Position numbers and translations under genes: made by a program. Positions 35,730 to 45,388 of a DNA stretch of 64,000 nucleotides are shown one piece after another (the stretch's first letter is position 1; each line of letters starts with the position of its first letter). The notes under the pieces were generated by a model. It was given only the letters and a program-made list of their open reading frames with translations. It ran no database searches and was not told the origin of the DNA. Source of the stretch: Arenicellales bacterium. Its GTDB lineage: Bacteria > Pseudomonadota > Gammaproteobacteria > Arenicellales > JAJDZL01. The DNA lies in assembly GCA_958295885.1 (NCBI GenBank), contig OY282380.1:2170001-2234000 (forward strand). Reading direction: 5' to 3'.

Positions 35730-37123
35730 TCAAGGTTGTAATTTTTGGCGCTGGCACAGTTGGCATGAGCGTTGCGCGGGCGCTGGCGGAAGAGGAAAAT
35801 GATGTAACGCTGGTAGACAGAAATTCCACGCGCCTTCGTGGACTAGGGCAGAAGCTCGATATTCGCACTGTGTTCGGGGATGCATGTGATCCTTTGGTTC
35901 TCGACGATGCAGACATTGGAGATGTCGATTTGGTGTTGGCTGTCACAGATGAAGACCATACCAACATGCTGGTTTGTCAGCTCGCTTCCATGATCGGAAA
36001 TCCGCCTCAGCTGATTGCTCGATTACGCAACCAGGAGTTTCAGAATCGATCGGACGATTTATTCGGCCGCAGTGAAAACCAAATTCCAGTGGACAACATC
36101 ATTTCACCGGAACGACTGGTGACCGATTCGATAATTCGACTGATTCACCATCCGGCTGCGATTCAAATCGTTGAACTGGCAGAAGGAAAAATTCAGCTGA
36201 TGGGAATCAAGGCAGATGAAGGCGGGAAACTGGTCGGACACAAAATCAGGGAAATACGCGACCATCTGCCCTACGTGGACACTCGAGTCGCTGCCGTCTA
36301 TCGCAAGGATGAACCGATTATTCCCAAAGCCGCTACCGTTATCCAACCTGGGGATGAAGTCTTCTTTATTGCAGCGCCGAAACATATCGCACAGATCATC
36401 ACAGAATTAAGTTCTGTTCGCTCTTCATTTGTCAAACGAGTGATGATTGCCGGTGGCGGAAACATTGGAATGAGACTTTCAAGTGAATTGGCCCCAAGCA
36501 GGTTTCGTGTTAAACTGCTGGAGATTGACGAAAATCAAGCAAATCTTGCGGCTCGATCCCTGCCTAGAACGACAATCATTATCGGCAGTGCTACAGACCC
36601 CGCTTTGCTGGTTGATGAATCTATCGAATCTTACGAAGTGTTTTGTGCTGTGACAGATAACGACGAAGTGAATCTGATTTCAGCAATGATTGCGAAGAAA
36701 CTCGGCGCTCGGCGGACGATGGCAGTGATCAGCAATCCTGAGTATGCTGAACTGTTGGATGAAACCGGCATCGATATCTTAATTTCGCCGCATCTGTCAA
36801 CCATCAGCGAGGTGTTGCGATTTGTGCGACGCGGAGCTACTCAGGCTGTGCACTCCCTGCGTCGAGGTGTGGCTGAAGCTCTCGAAATCATCGTACACGG
36901 CACCAAAAACACGTCGAATGTCGTTGGGCGAACAATACGAGAATTGAATTTGCCGCATGGTACGAGCCTGGAAGCAATTCTTCGAGGTGACGATGTATTG
37001 ATTGCTCACAGTAACCTCGTGATCGAGCCGAATGATCGGGTCATCGTATTCGTCATGCACAAGGACCGGAAGCAAGTGGCATTTGTTCACAAATTATTCG
37101 AACCCAGCGTATTTTTTGTGTAA
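35726..37123 (+). CDS. trkA: Trk potassium uptake system regulatory subunit TrkA
   Basis: A 465-residue peripheral membrane protein with two RCK_N nucleotide-binding folds (VVIFGAGTVGMSVA at the start, VMIAGGGNIGMRLS near residue 240) and two RCK_C domains. It gates the TrkH potassium channel in response to nucleotides. It overlaps the regulator gene by 4 bases and is followed 41 bp later by trkH. The order rsmB, ntrY-type, ntrX-type, trkA, trkH is common in gammaproteobacteria. Confidence 0.94.
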   Translation: MIKVVIFGAGTVGMSVARALAEEENDVTLVDRNSTRLRGLGQKLDIRTVFGDACDPLVLDDADIGDVDLVLAVTDEDHTNMLVCQLASMIGNPPQLIARLRNQEFQNRSDDLFGRSENQIPVDNIISPERLVTDSIIRLIHHPAAIQIVELAEGKIQLMGIKADEGGKLVGHKIREIRDHLPYVDTRVAAVYRKDEPIIPKAATVIQPGDEVFFIAAPKHIAQIITELSSVRSSFVKRVMIAGGGNIGMRLSSELAPSRFRVKLLEIDENQANLAARSLPRTTIIIGSATDPALLVDESIESYEVFCAVTDNDEVNLISAMIAKKLGARRTMAVISNPEYAELLDETGIDILISPHLSTISEVLRFVRRGATQAVHSLRRGVAEALEIIVHGTKNTSNVVGRTIRELNLPHGTSLEAILRGDDVLIAHSNLVIEPNDRVIVFVMHKDRKQVAFVHKLFEPSVFFV

Positions 37124-37164
37124 ACAGAACGATGCCTGATTTTTGACAATGAACCCAGCACCCA

Positions 37165-38619
37165 ATGATGCACTATAGAGCAGTTCTAAAAGTTGTAGGA
37201 ATACTGTTCGTACTGTTCAGCATTACGCTGCTGGTGCCGCTGCTCATCGCCTATTTTTCGAATGATGGCCTGTTCCTCGTCTTTCTGCTGTCATTCGTAA
37301 CGCTTCTCGTAGCGGGCTTTGTCATTTGGCTGCCAGTTCGTCGAAATCGCGATCAGCTTAGAGCGCGTGACGGGTTTCTTACGGTTGCGGCTTTTTGGAT
37401 TTCACTCGCTCTTGCGGGCTCTTTGCCGCTGTATATGTCACCCGAACTGCACATCGGCTTTACGGATTCTTTTTTCGAGTCAATGTCGGGCCTGACCACC
37501 ACTGGCGCCACGGTCTTGACCAATATCGATGACCTGCCGCTGTCCCTCAAATATTACCGGCAGCAGCTGCAGTGGCTCGGCGGAATGGGGATCATCGTAT
37601 TGGCCGTAGCGGTCATGCCGATGTTGGGCATCGGAGGCATGGAACTCTACAGGGCTGAAATGCCCGGCCTGCACAAGAACACTAAACTGACGCCGAGAAT
37701 CAAGGAAACCGCGCAGGCGCTTTGGTACATCTATCTTGGACTCACTGTCATTTGTGCGCTTGCCTATTGGGTAGCTGGAATGAGTGTATTCGATGCGATC
37801 ACGCATAGTTATTCAACAATTGCCATAGGTGGATTTTCGACGCACGAAGATAGTTTTGCCCAGTTTGACAGCGTAAAAATCATGTATGTCGGTGTGATTT
37901 TCATGATTCTTGCAGGAATGAATTTTGCGCTGCACTTCAGAGCCTGGCACAAACGAGACATTCGAGCGTATTTCAACGATAACGAACTCAAGGTGTATTT
38001 GTGCATATTGTTGGTTACTGGCGTTTTAGTCTGCGCAGTTCTCGCAATGGGCGATCAGTTCGAGAATACGGGTGATTCAATTCATCACGGAATTTTTCAG
38101 GTCGTTTCGATGGCGACCACGTCCGGATTCACGACGACTGATTTTTCAGCTTGGCCTTTGTTTGTTCCTGCGCTGATGCTCGTAGCGAGCATCATCGGCG
38201 GCTGTACTGGTTCTACGGCTGGCGGTCTGAAAGTCGTGCGGGTAATGCTTTTGTACAAGCAGGGTCGACGCGAACTGCTGCAGCTGATTCACCCCAATGC
38301 ACTGCTGTTGATTCGACTGAACAATATTCCGATGGAAGACCGCGTCGTGCATTCAGTCTGGGGGTTTTTCGCACTGTATGCAGTGAGCTTCGTAGTGCTT
38401 GCTCTGGTGATGTTGGCAACTGGTGTTGACTTGGTTACAGCTTACTCCACTGTTACTGCATGCTTGAACAATCTTGGCCCTGCGCTGGGCGAGGCAGCTG
38501 CAAATTACTCGACGTTAGCCAGTTCATCCAAGTGGGTGCTTGCGTTTACGATGCTGCTTGGACGTTTGGAGCTGCTGACGATTTTGATCTTGCTGTCTCC
38601 AAGTTACTGGCGAGACTGA
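37165..38619 (+). CDS. trkH: Trk potassium uptake protein TrkH
   Basis: A 484-residue integral membrane protein with about ten helices and four pore-loop segments. Filter-like sequences include SGLTTTGATVL (near residue 110), STIAIGGFSTH (near 219), MATTSGFTTTD (near 316) and TACLNNLGPALG (near 431). These Gly-containing loops form the potassium selectivity filter of the SKT family. The chosen start is ATG at 37165. It works with the TrkA subunit encoded just upstream. Confidence 0.94.
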   Translation: MMHYRAVLKVVGILFVLFSITLLVPLLIAYFSNDGLFLVFLLSFVTLLVAGFVIWLPVRRNRDQLRARDGFLTVAAFWISLALAGSLPLYMSPELHIGFTDSFFESMSGLTTTGATVLTNIDDLPLSLKYYRQQLQWLGGMGIIVLAVAVMPMLGIGGMELYRAEMPGLHKNTKLTPRIKETAQALWYIYLGLTVICALAYWVAGMSVFDAITHSYSTIAIGGFSTHEDSFAQFDSVKIMYVGVIFMILAGMNFALHFRAWHKRDIRAYFNDNELKVYLCILLVTGVLVCAVLAMGDQFENTGDSIHHGIFQVVSMATTSGFTTTDFSAWPLFVPALMLVASIIGGCTGSTAGGLKVVRVMLLYKQGRRELLQLIHPNALLLIRLNNIPMEDRVVHSVWGFFALYAVSFVVLALVMLATGVDLVTAYSTVTACLNNLGPALGEAAANYSTLASSSKWVLAFTMLLGRLELLTILILLSPSYWRD

Positions 38620-38620
38620 A

Positions 38621-38947
38621 TTGACTCCTGCCACCCAAATCAAGAACTTCAAGCGGCTGCTGGACAGCGGTCGAGACGATGCACTGCTGCGCTTCAGCCT
38701 TGGTTCAGCATATTTTAGAAATCATCAATACAATGAAGCGGTCATCCATCTAAAAGCAGCGATCGGACACAATCCGGACTATTCTGCAGCTTACAGAACT
38801 CTGGCAAAAGCATTTGAAAAAAATGCGGATTTCGCAGCAGCGATTCAAACTTACGAAAACGGAATTCAGGCGGCACAGAGGGCGGGCGACAAGCAGGCTG
38901 AAAAGGAAATGCACGTCTTTGTGAGGCGATTGAGAAAAAATCAGTAA
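38621..38947 (+). CDS. Small TPR-repeat protein
   Basis: A 108-residue soluble protein built of tetratricopeptide-like repeats (LRFSLGSAYFRNHQYNEAVI, then YRTLAKAFEKNADFAAAI). Such proteins mediate protein contacts. It begins 1 bp after the trkH stop and overlaps the end of the convergent acyltransferase gene by 7 bases. Homologues of this size follow trk or rsm genes in other bacteria, but I know no defined role. Confidence 0.75.
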   Translation: MTPATQIKNFKRLLDSGRDDALLRFSLGSAYFRNHQYNEAVIHLKAAIGHNPDYSAAYRTLAKAFEKNADFAAAIQTYENGIQAAQRAGDKQAEKEMHVFVRRLRKNQ

Positions 38948-39906
38948 ATCGGAGCTTCGCCTTCTGGTCGGGTTTTAAATCGACGATGCAGCCAGAAATA
39001 CTGATCTGGAGCTCGGCGAACCAGATTCTCGATCATCTGATTCAAGCGAATCGCATCTTTTTGAACATCACCCATCACAAAGTTCTGCGGCAGCATTTCC
39101 GTGTGCAGATCAAAACCCTTTCCATCTGGTCTGATGAGTCCATAGCAGAGAATAATTCTGGAATTTCGATACTGTGCGAATCGCGTCAAAGCTGTGTAGG
39201 TCGCAGCTTCAATTCCAAAAAAAGGTGCAAAAACGGTATGCGCCTCTATCTTGGCATTTTGGTCTGGAAGATAGAAAAATGGCAGGCCATGCTTCAGTGC
39301 GTCATAAAATGGGCGCATGCTGCCGCGTGAGGAGCGCATTTGAATTGAATTTTTTCCTCGTTTTGCATACATCCAGTTCACCCATCGATATGGAGACTGC
39401 CGTCCTTCCAGAGCACAGTGGTAAGTCATGTCGATAACGGGATTGACGGGTGGATAATACATCGCTACGAGCGGAGTCAGAAGGCCGATGGACCGAACCA
39501 ACATCAACGGCGCGACAAAATGAGGTGAGAGCAGAATCACCGATTGGTTGGTTTCTAGAAAGCCTTCCATGGTTTCGCGGCCATACCAGGAGATTTCTTT
39601 CTCAATTCTTCTGTCGCTTGCAAACAGCGCCAGTCCCCAGCTGAGCACGCCCAGCGCAGCATTTCGAAACACCTGAGATGCAAGCTGTCTGCGAGCTGGT
39701 TCCGACTGCTCTGGAAAACACAGTTCCAGATTGCGCAGAACAATTTCTCGCCGTTTGGGGGCGAGCCAATAGAGCAGTTTGCCCAGTACGCTGCCAACGT
39801 ACCAGCGAGGTTTCTGTGGCATGAGTGCGCAGGCGCCCCACAGAATTGAAGCCAAAAAAGCGAAAAACTGATGCTTTGGGCTTGGTTTAGTAGAGCGACG
39901 GCCCAT
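38941..39906 (-). CDS. LpxL/HtrB-family acyltransferase-like protein with altered catalytic motif
   Basis: A 321-residue member of the lysophospholipid/lipid A acyltransferase family. The N-terminal membrane helix is near residues 10-30. The core REIVLRNLELCFPE is typical of the family. The HX4D/E catalytic motif reads SPHFVAPLML, so the histidine is kept but the acidic residue five positions later is Leu. It overlaps the 3' end of a second family member, which has the motif intact. It could be a non-catalytic partner or use another residue. The other family landmark, FYLPDQNAK followed by VFAPFFGIEA, is present. Confidence 0.8.
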   Translation of the reverse strand: MGRRSTKPSPKHQFFAFLASILWGACALMPQKPRWYVGSVLGKLLYWLAPKRREIVLRNLELCFPEQSEPARRQLASQVFRNAALGVLSWGLALFASDRRIEKEISWYGRETMEGFLETNQSVILLSPHFVAPLMLVRSIGLLTPLVAMYYPPVNPVIDMTYHCALEGRQSPYRWVNWMYAKRGKNSIQMRSSRGSMRPFYDALKHGLPFFYLPDQNAKIEAHTVFAPFFGIEAATYTALTRFAQYRNSRIILCYGLIRPDGKGFDLHTEMLPQNFVMGDVQKDAIRLNQMIENLVRRAPDQYFWLHRRFKTRPEGEAPIY

Positions 39907-40903
39907 CGTCGGGTCTCGTCTGAAACCAGCGAATTGTCCACATGTACTGTTCTGGAAATTCTCTGATCATAAATTCAAATTCGGAATTCATGCGGCGTGC
40001 GTTGGCATATTCATCATCCAGAGGGAAGTTCTCCAGCGGTTCTCCCAAGGTGACGTCATACTGCCCGGTTCGAGGGTCCAGTTTGGTTCGAAGCGGTATG
40101 GCGACGGCTTTGGTCAGCCGCGCCATGCGTCCGAGCGTTGTCAGCGTCGCTGCCGGCACTCCGAAAAAAGGGACGAAAATGGAATTTTTCGAGCCAAAAT
40201 CTCCATCCGAGATGTAAAAACAGGAAATATTGTTGAGCAGGTTCTTGATCAGCGGTCGCATGCCGTCCTCTCGATTGTAAACTTTGATGCCAAAGCGCTG
40301 CCGACCTGCCTTGAGTCGATTCGAGAAGACAGGATTTCTCAATTCTTTCATCATAGTGCACATTGGAACATATTGCGAAAGCAAAACGCCTGCTGCGTCC
40401 ACCGACAGGAAGTGAGGCGTGAAAAAAATGACAGGTTTGCCTTCGTCTGCTGCCTGGCGCCAATGTTCCAAACCCTTTAAATTCCAAAAGTTATTCAGGC
40501 GCTTTTCACTTGACAGCCAGAGCATTCCCAGATCCGTAACGGCCTGTCCGTAGCGCCTGAAGTGTTCCCGTACGATTTGATGGCGCTTTTCAACGGGCCA
40601 GTCGGGAAAACAGATTTCTAGATTTTTATGCGCAATCTTACGCCGTTTTTTATTTGACAGGTAAAAAGCATCACCCAGCCCCGCCCCGAGCAAAAGGGAA
40701 ATCTTTCTAGGCAGCAGTCCGATTATCGAGACCGTGGCAATGGTGCTCCAGGCTTTGATCCGCTGTAACAATCCGCCTTTTGCCTTTAGTTTTTCGAAAT
40801 GTCGAACAGACGGAATCGACGCTGGAATGCGCTGTCGGCGATTGTCTTTCCGTGCATTCTGCAAAGGCCCTGTCAAGCGGAGTTTGAATTGTTCGAAATT
40901 CAT
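39887..40903 (-). CDS. LpxL/HtrB-family lipid A acyltransferase
   Basis: A 338-residue inner-membrane acyltransferase of the LpxL family, which adds secondary acyl chains to lipid A precursors. The HX4D motif is intact in FFTPHFLSVDAAGVLL, and FYISDGDFGSKNSIFVPFFG is the usual second block. The ATG at 40903 is chosen because it lies 1 nt after the stop of the upstream gene, suggesting translational coupling; an in-frame start 27 codons upstream lies inside that gene. It is followed by, and overlaps, a paralogue. Confidence 0.85.
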   Translation of the reverse strand: MNFEQFKLRLTGPLQNARKDNRRQRIPASIPSVRHFEKLKAKGGLLQRIKAWSTIATVSIIGLLPRKISLLLGAGLGDAFYLSNKKRRKIAHKNLEICFPDWPVEKRHQIVREHFRRYGQAVTDLGMLWLSSEKRLNNFWNLKGLEHWRQAADEGKPVIFFTPHFLSVDAAGVLLSQYVPMCTMMKELRNPVFSNRLKAGRQRFGIKVYNREDGMRPLIKNLLNNISCFYISDGDFGSKNSIFVPFFGVPAATLTTLGRMARLTKAVAIPLRTKLDPRTGQYDVTLGEPLENFPLDDEYANARRMNSEFEFMIREFPEQYMWTIRWFQTRPDDGPSLY

Positions 40904-40904
40904 T

Positions 40905-41552
40905 CTACGAATTGATTTTACACAGAAATTCCTGAAAAGACGATTCAAATTGAGCCGCCCACAGAAAATCACTCCAAGTATCAATGTCCTGCAGGCAGCT
41001 GAGCATTACATCAATCATGATCTGACCGCCGCGCAATCGTCTCAGCACCAGCTCCAGCACTTGATCCGTTCCCCATGGAATTGCATCAAACATTCCGGGA
41101 AAACATTGATGTAAGCCAATAAAGTAAAAACCACCATCGGCGCTCGGTCCCATAACGTTATTTCCAGCCTGCATTCTATGATAGGCGTACTGCAGCATGG
41201 ATTTCGAGACAGACGGTATGTCACACCCGAGAATGGCGGCGGGAGCGCTGTCCAGCGTCTGGCAGATCGCAGTTTCCATTTTGGTTCCCAAGCTGCCCGA
41301 ACATTGATCGGTCAGCGCGATGTTGTGCTTCTGAGAAATCGATTCAAAAAAAGGATGGCAGGAATCCGGACCTGCCATCAGCTGGATCGGGCCCGGCCAG
41401 CCGGTTACCGCGGTGTTGATGGTCATCCGAATCATTTCATGCGCGATGGTGGCGGCGTTTTCTGGGGAAGTGTCTGGTAAGAAACGGGTTTTTACCTGGC
41501 CTGGAATCGGTTTTTTGGCAAAGATCAGCAGGACCGGTTCAGTCGAATTCAC
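40905..41552 (-). CDS. TIGR04282-type glycosyltransferase (DUF2064)
   Basis: A 215-residue nucleotidyl/glycosyl transferase-like protein. The start VLLIFAKKPIPGQVKTRF is the hallmark of the DUF2064/TIGR04282 family, related to CofC and MobA folds. The segments AILGCDIPSV and MGPSADGGFYFIGL fit the sugar-nucleotide site. The family is often paired with TIGR04283 glycosyltransferases, as here, where it overlaps the upstream gene by one base. Some family members act in arsenosugar synthesis, but no arsenic gene is nearby, so the substrate is unknown. Confidence 0.8.
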   Translation of the reverse strand: MNSTEPVLLIFAKKPIPGQVKTRFLPDTSPENAATIAHEMIRMTINTAVTGWPGPIQLMAGPDSCHPFFESISQKHNIALTDQCSGSLGTKMETAICQTLDSAPAAILGCDIPSVSKSMLQYAYHRMQAGNNVMGPSADGGFYFIGLHQCFPGMFDAIPWGTDQVLELVLRRLRGGQIMIDVMLSCLQDIDTWSDFLWAAQFESSFQEFLCKINS

Positions 41553-42256
41553 TAGACAGCCTGCCGATACATCTTAGCGAGTGTGGCAGGTGATACTCCG
41601 AAGTAGTAGAGCAGTCTCATGAGCCACATTTTTCCTATGGTGCGACAGTAGCCATTTTGCTCCCACCTGCGCGCTGACGTAATGACAGGAGTTCGGATCC
41701 GTCTGGCTGAATGTTTTTTTCTAAGTATTTTGGACAGTGCAATGTCTTCCATGATTTCAAGCTCCGGGTAACCTCCAACCAGTTCAAAAAGTTCGCGATT
41801 GACAAAGATTGCCTGGTCACCGGTGCACACGTCACTCAAAGATGAACGAAAATTCATCGCCCAGGCGACCAGTTTCATCCAATGTGTCGAGTTGTTGAAG
41901 TTCACATCGAATCGTCCCCAATGATGATTGGCGAGTTCCTGCTGAATTTTTTTTATGCTGTTTCCAGGTACGGTCGTATCCGCATGGACGAACCATAATA
42001 TGTCACCGCTCGCCTGCTTTGAACCGAGATTCATCTGAACCGCGCGTCCAACGCGGTCAGAGTGGATCAGATGAATGCGCTCTTCCATTTCAGACAGCTG
42101 CCGCAGCGAATTAACCGTAGATATCCGGTCGCTGGCATCAACGATGATGATTTCACGTGTATCGTCGACAAGAATCAATTCTTGGACCTGATGCAAAGTC
42201 TGCTGGCTTTCGTTTCGCACCGGAACGATGATCGATACGCTCGGGTCTTTCTTCAC
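41552..42256 (-). CDS. TIGR04283-type family 2 glycosyltransferase
   Basis: A 234-residue GT-A fold enzyme. The opening VSIIVPVRNESQQT and the metal-binding DILWFVHADTTVP (DxD-type) are typical of family 2 glycosyltransferases. GGYPELEIMEDIALSKIL and the C-terminal YYFGVSPATLAKMYR match the TIGR04283 group. It is coupled to the TIGR04282-type gene downstream and to lipid A-type acyltransferases, so the four genes may modify an envelope glycolipid. The start is GTG at 42256. Confidence 0.8.
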   Translation of the reverse strand: MKKDPSVSIIVPVRNESQQTLHQVQELILVDDTREIIIVDASDRISTVNSLRQLSEMEERIHLIHSDRVGRAVQMNLGSKQASGDILWFVHADTTVPGNSIKKIQQELANHHWGRFDVNFNNSTHWMKLVAWAMNFRSSLSDVCTGDQAIFVNRELFELVGGYPELEIMEDIALSKILRKKHSARRIRTPVITSARRWEQNGYCRTIGKMWLMRLLYYFGVSPATLAKMYRQAV

Positions 42257-42294
42257 GGCCTTGATGGAGGTTTATTCTGCGCTGGTCTGATCTG

Positions 42295-43506
42295 CTAGAG
42301 GAGTCTGCCCCGCGCTGCGCCGACGCGCAGTCTCAGTGCGTTCAATCGAATGAATCCTTCAGCGTCGGATTGGGTGTAAGCCCCACTTTCGTCGTCAAAG
42401 GAAACGATTGCTTCGTCGTACATCGAATTTGAACTGGACCGACGTCCCAGCACGATGATATTTCCCTTGAACAGACGGAGGCGGACCAAGCCACATACGT
42501 TTTTTTGAATTTCGTCAATTATTTTTTGTAAAGCAGTGCGTTCCGGGCTCCACCAGAAACCGTTGTACACCAACCTTGCGTAACGCGGCATCATGTCTTC
42601 CATCATGTGAATTACTTCGCGGTCCAAGGTGATCGATTCCATGGCTCTGTGCGCCCTGATCAGAATGCTGCCTCCAGGCGTTTCGTAACAGCCTCGGGAT
42701 TTCATGCCGATGAAGCGATTTTCGACGATGTCTGTGCGTCCGATCCCATGGAGAATTCCGAGATCGTTCAATCGGCTGAGAATGGTCGCAGGCGACCCGC
42801 TCTGATTATTGACAGATACTGCATCTCCGCGTTCGAAACGAATCGTAATGTCTTCTGGCAGATCGGGTGTATCCTCAATGTCTTTGGTCCAGCGCCACAT
42901 GCCTGCCGGAGGTTCAGTCCAAGGATCTTCCAATTCTCCACCTTCATAGGAAATATGCAATAGATTCGCATCAGTCGAATAGTCCGATTTGCCGCTTGAG
43001 CGCCTGTCAACGGGAATTCCTTCCCGGTCAGCGTAGGCAATCAGATCATCGCGGGATTGAAATTCCCATGTTCGCCACGGGGAAATGACTCGAACATCCG
43101 GCATCAGCGCGTATGCTCCAAGTTCAAATCGAATTTGATCATTGCCTTTTCCAGTGGCTCCATGCGCAATTGCGTCCGCACCTGTTTTTTTTGCAATTCG
43201 AACCAGATGTGAGGCGATAAGGGGACGTGCGATTGATGTTCCCAGCAGATACTCTCCCTCATACAATGCGTTGATGCGAAACATCGGAAATACGAAATCC
43301 CGCGCAAATTCTTCTACGAGATCTTCAACGAATATTTCCGTACAGCCTAGGTCAGCTGCTTTTTTCGCAATTGAATCGAGATCTTCATTCTGGCCGATGT
43401 TCGCCGTAAATGGGACTACGTCACACTTGTACGTATTCTGCAGCCAGCGGAGAATGACGGACGTATCCAGACCACCTGAATAGGCTAGCACGATTTTTTT
43501 AAGCAT
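42295..43506 (-). CDS. argG: Argininosuccinate synthase
   Basis: A 403-residue enzyme joining citrulline and aspartate with ATP in arginine synthesis. The PP-loop ATP motif [15 protein letters not shown] (near residue 8) and the citrulline/aspartate segments [14 protein letters not shown] (near 114) and [10 protein letters not shown] (near 270) are clear. Its length is normal for the short (type I) ArgG. It is divergent from a small membrane protein and near argF, which supplies citrulline. Confidence 0.95.
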   Translation of the reverse strand: MLKKIVLAYSGGLDTSVILRWLQNTYKCDVVPFTANIGQNEDLDSIAKKAADLGCTEIFVEDLVEEFARDFVFPMFRINALYEGEYLLGTSIARPLIASHLVRIAKKTGADAIAHGATGKGNDQIRFELGAYALMPDVRVISPWRTWEFQSRDDLIAYADREGIPVDRRSSGKSDYSTDANLLHISYEGGELEDPWTEPPAGMWRWTKDIEDTPDLPEDITIRFERGDAVSVNNQSGSPATILSRLNDLGILHGIGRTDIVENRFIGMKSRGCYETPGGSILIRAHRAMESITLDREVIHMMEDMMPRYARLVYNGFWWSPERTALQKIIDEIQKNVCGLVRLRLFKGNIIVLGRRSSSNSMYDEAIVSFDDESGAYTQSDAEGFIRLNALRLRVGAARGRLL

Positions 43507-43729
43507 AGATTTTGTGTGAATTCAATTCTAGAAGACGAAAGACTTGAGACCATAAAATTATGACACAAACGAGAGTCAGGAGTTCTGCGGACGAAAGGCG
43601 GTCCGAATCATCAAGCATGATTCCAAATTTTCTCAAATTTATTTGTCTTAAAGTCGATATTCCAAAAGATATAGAATATATTTTGTATATAAGATTTTAT
43701 TTTGCTTGCAATTCTAGCGGAGAGGATTA

Positions 43730-43837
43730 ATGAAAAACCCACTAGATTCCATTTCCGGCACCATCATCGCAGGTTTGGTGCTCACCGTTGTGCTGTATTT
43801 GTTCGCCAGTGGATTTCTGTCAACTGGCGGAATGTAA
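43730..43837 (+). CDS. 35-residue single-helix membrane peptide
   Basis: The short frame starts at ATG 43730 behind AGCGGAGAGGA, a strong ribosome-binding site, and encodes 35 residues. A polar start (MKNPLDSISG) is followed by one membrane helix (TIIAGLVLTVVLYLFASGF) and a short tail STGGM. It lies 46 bp before a PuuD-like membrane protein gene on the same strand and behind an AT-rich promoter-like stretch. It may be a small accessory subunit of that protein; no family is recognised. Confidence 0.7.
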   Translation: MKNPLDSISGTIIAGLVLTVVLYLFASGFLSTGGM

Positions 43838-43883
43838 CGAATTGCTCATTCGATTTCAACTCAATTCAATTTAGGATGAAAAA

Positions 43884-44375
43884 ATGGACTTACTAATAGA
43901 TCGGTGGCTTCACATCCTCGCAGGCGTGACCTGGGTAGGACTGCTGTACTATTTTAATTTCGTGCAAGTGCCTGGACTTGCAAAAGCCAAAGCCGATGGC
44001 ACGGCCGCAGGGATCACCAAACATATCGCCCCGCGCGCGCTGCTCTGGTTTCGGTGGGCTGCCGTTGCAACTTGGCTGACAGGAGCCTATTATCTGGCTA
44101 GGTCCGGCACCTTTATGGATGCGTTTATTCTGCAGGGGCCTCATTCCTATTTGGGCATTGGCGCCTGGCTGGGAACCATCATGCTGTTTAATGTTTGGGT
44201 GCTGATTTGGCCGAACCAGAAAAAAGTATTGGGAATCGTGTCTGCCTCGGATGAGGAAAAGGCGAAATCTGCTCGAGTTGCACTGCTGGCATCTCGAACC
44301 AATACGATGCTATCCATCCCCATGTTGTTCTTCATGGTAACTGGTTCAGTAGCTCATTTCGGCATGTTTACTTAA
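43884..44375 (+). CDS. PuuD-like membrane domain protein (urate hydroxylase N-terminal domain family)
   Basis: A 163-residue membrane protein with about four helices. HILAGVTWVGLLYYFNF, the RALLWFRWAAVATWLTGAYY segment and the C-terminal MLSIPMLFFMVTGSV follow the N-terminal membrane domain of urate hydroxylase PuuD (DUF989 group), which carries conserved His and aromatic residues. The cytochrome c domain of full PuuD is absent, as in many stand-alone homologues. Urate oxidation is possible but unproven; no other purine catabolism gene is seen. A strong terminator follows. Confidence 0.7.
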   Translation: MDLLIDRWLHILAGVTWVGLLYYFNFVQVPGLAKAKADGTAAGITKHIAPRALLWFRWAAVATWLTGAYYLARSGTFMDAFILQGPHSYLGIGAWLGTIMLFNVWVLIWPNQKKVLGIVSASDEEKAKSARVALLASRTNTMLSIPMLFFMVTGSVAHFGMFT

Positions 44376-44420
44376 AATATCCGGCACTTCAAGCCAACCG
44401 AATTTAGAATTTAACCGATA

Positions 44421-44461
44421 GACAGGCCGGGCTCGTCCCGGTCTGTTTGTTGTTTTATTTT
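44421..44461 (+). terminator. Rho-independent terminator after the PuuD-like gene
   Basis: A 10-bp stem (ACAGGCCGGG with CCCGGTCTGT, one G-U pair), a 5-nt loop and a T-rich tail TTGTTGTTTTATTTT form a classic intrinsic terminator. It separates the PuuD-like gene from argF on the same strand. Confidence 0.85.
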
Positions 44462-44482
44462 AGACTTCAATTCTGTTGAATC

Positions 44483-45388
44483 ATGACCCGACATTTTCTG
44501 AAACTCAGTGATTTGAATGCTGGTGAAATTTACGGACTGATTCAGCGTGCTGTCGAACTGAAAGAGCAATGGCGGGAGCACAGGACATGCCCGCAAATTA
44601 TGAAAAATCGCTCGCTCGCTTTGGTGTTTGACAAAGCATCAACTCGAACCAGGGTCTCTTTCGAAATCGCAACTCATCATTTTGGGGGCAGCTCACTCTT
44701 TTTGTCTTCAAGTGATTCTCAACGCAATCGAGGTGAATCCGTAGCAGATACCGCACGCGTGATTTCCAGCATGGCTGATCTGATCGTAATACGCACGGGC
44801 GCACACAGCATCGCAGAAACCTACGTGCTGAACTCAAGCGTGCCGGTAATCAACGGATTGAGTGATGATCATCACCCCTGTCAGCTGATTGCAGATTTGC
44901 TGACCTTGTACGAAGTCAAAGGCCGCATAGAAGGTTCAGTGGTAGCCTGGGTCGGTGACGGCAACAACATGTGCGTGACTTGGGCGTCAGCAGCTTCGCT
45001 GCTTGAATTTCGATTGCGAATTTCAACTCCTCCAGCCTATGCACCCAGTGCGAGATTGATGAGTGAGTTTGAAAGTGACCGCATCGAATATGTAGACGAC
45101 CCGTCAGAAGCCGTCCAGAATGCAGACGTGGTGGTTACGGACACCTGGTCCAGCATGGGACACGAGAGCCAAAAGAAAGAACGAGCGCTGGCGTTTGAAT
45201 CGTTTCGGGTCACTGACCGGATGATGAAGCAGGCGGGAGCTGATGCCATCTTCATGCATTGTCTGCCCGCTTACCGAGGACTGGAAGTTGAGTCGGCGGT
45301 GATTGATGGACCTCAGAGCGTTGTCTGGGCTGAAGCGGAAAATCGACTGCATGCCCAAAAATCACTGATCGAACTGCTGCTTCACTGA
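44483..45388 (+). CDS. argF: Ornithine carbamoyltransferase
   Basis: A 301-residue enzyme making citrulline from ornithine and carbamoyl phosphate. The carbamoyl phosphate site STRTRVSFE (near residue 53), the HPCQLIADLLTL segment (near 132), and the ornithine-loop HCLPAYRGLEV (near 256) are intact. Together with the nearby argG it provides two successive steps of arginine biosynthesis. The start ATG at 44483 follows the terminator by about 20 bases. Confidence 0.94.
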   Translation: MTRHFLKLSDLNAGEIYGLIQRAVELKEQWREHRTCPQIMKNRSLALVFDKASTRTRVSFEIATHHFGGSSLFLSSSDSQRNRGESVADTARVISSMADLIVIRTGAHSIAETYVLNSSVPVINGLSDDHHPCQLIADLLTLYEVKGRIEGSVVAWVGDGNNMCVTWASAASLLEFRLRISTPPAYAPSARLMSEFESDRIEYVDDPSEAVQNADVVVTDTWSSMGHESQKKERALAFESFRVTDRMMKQAGADAIFMHCLPAYRGLEVESAVIDGPQSVVWAEAENRLHAQKSLIELLLH

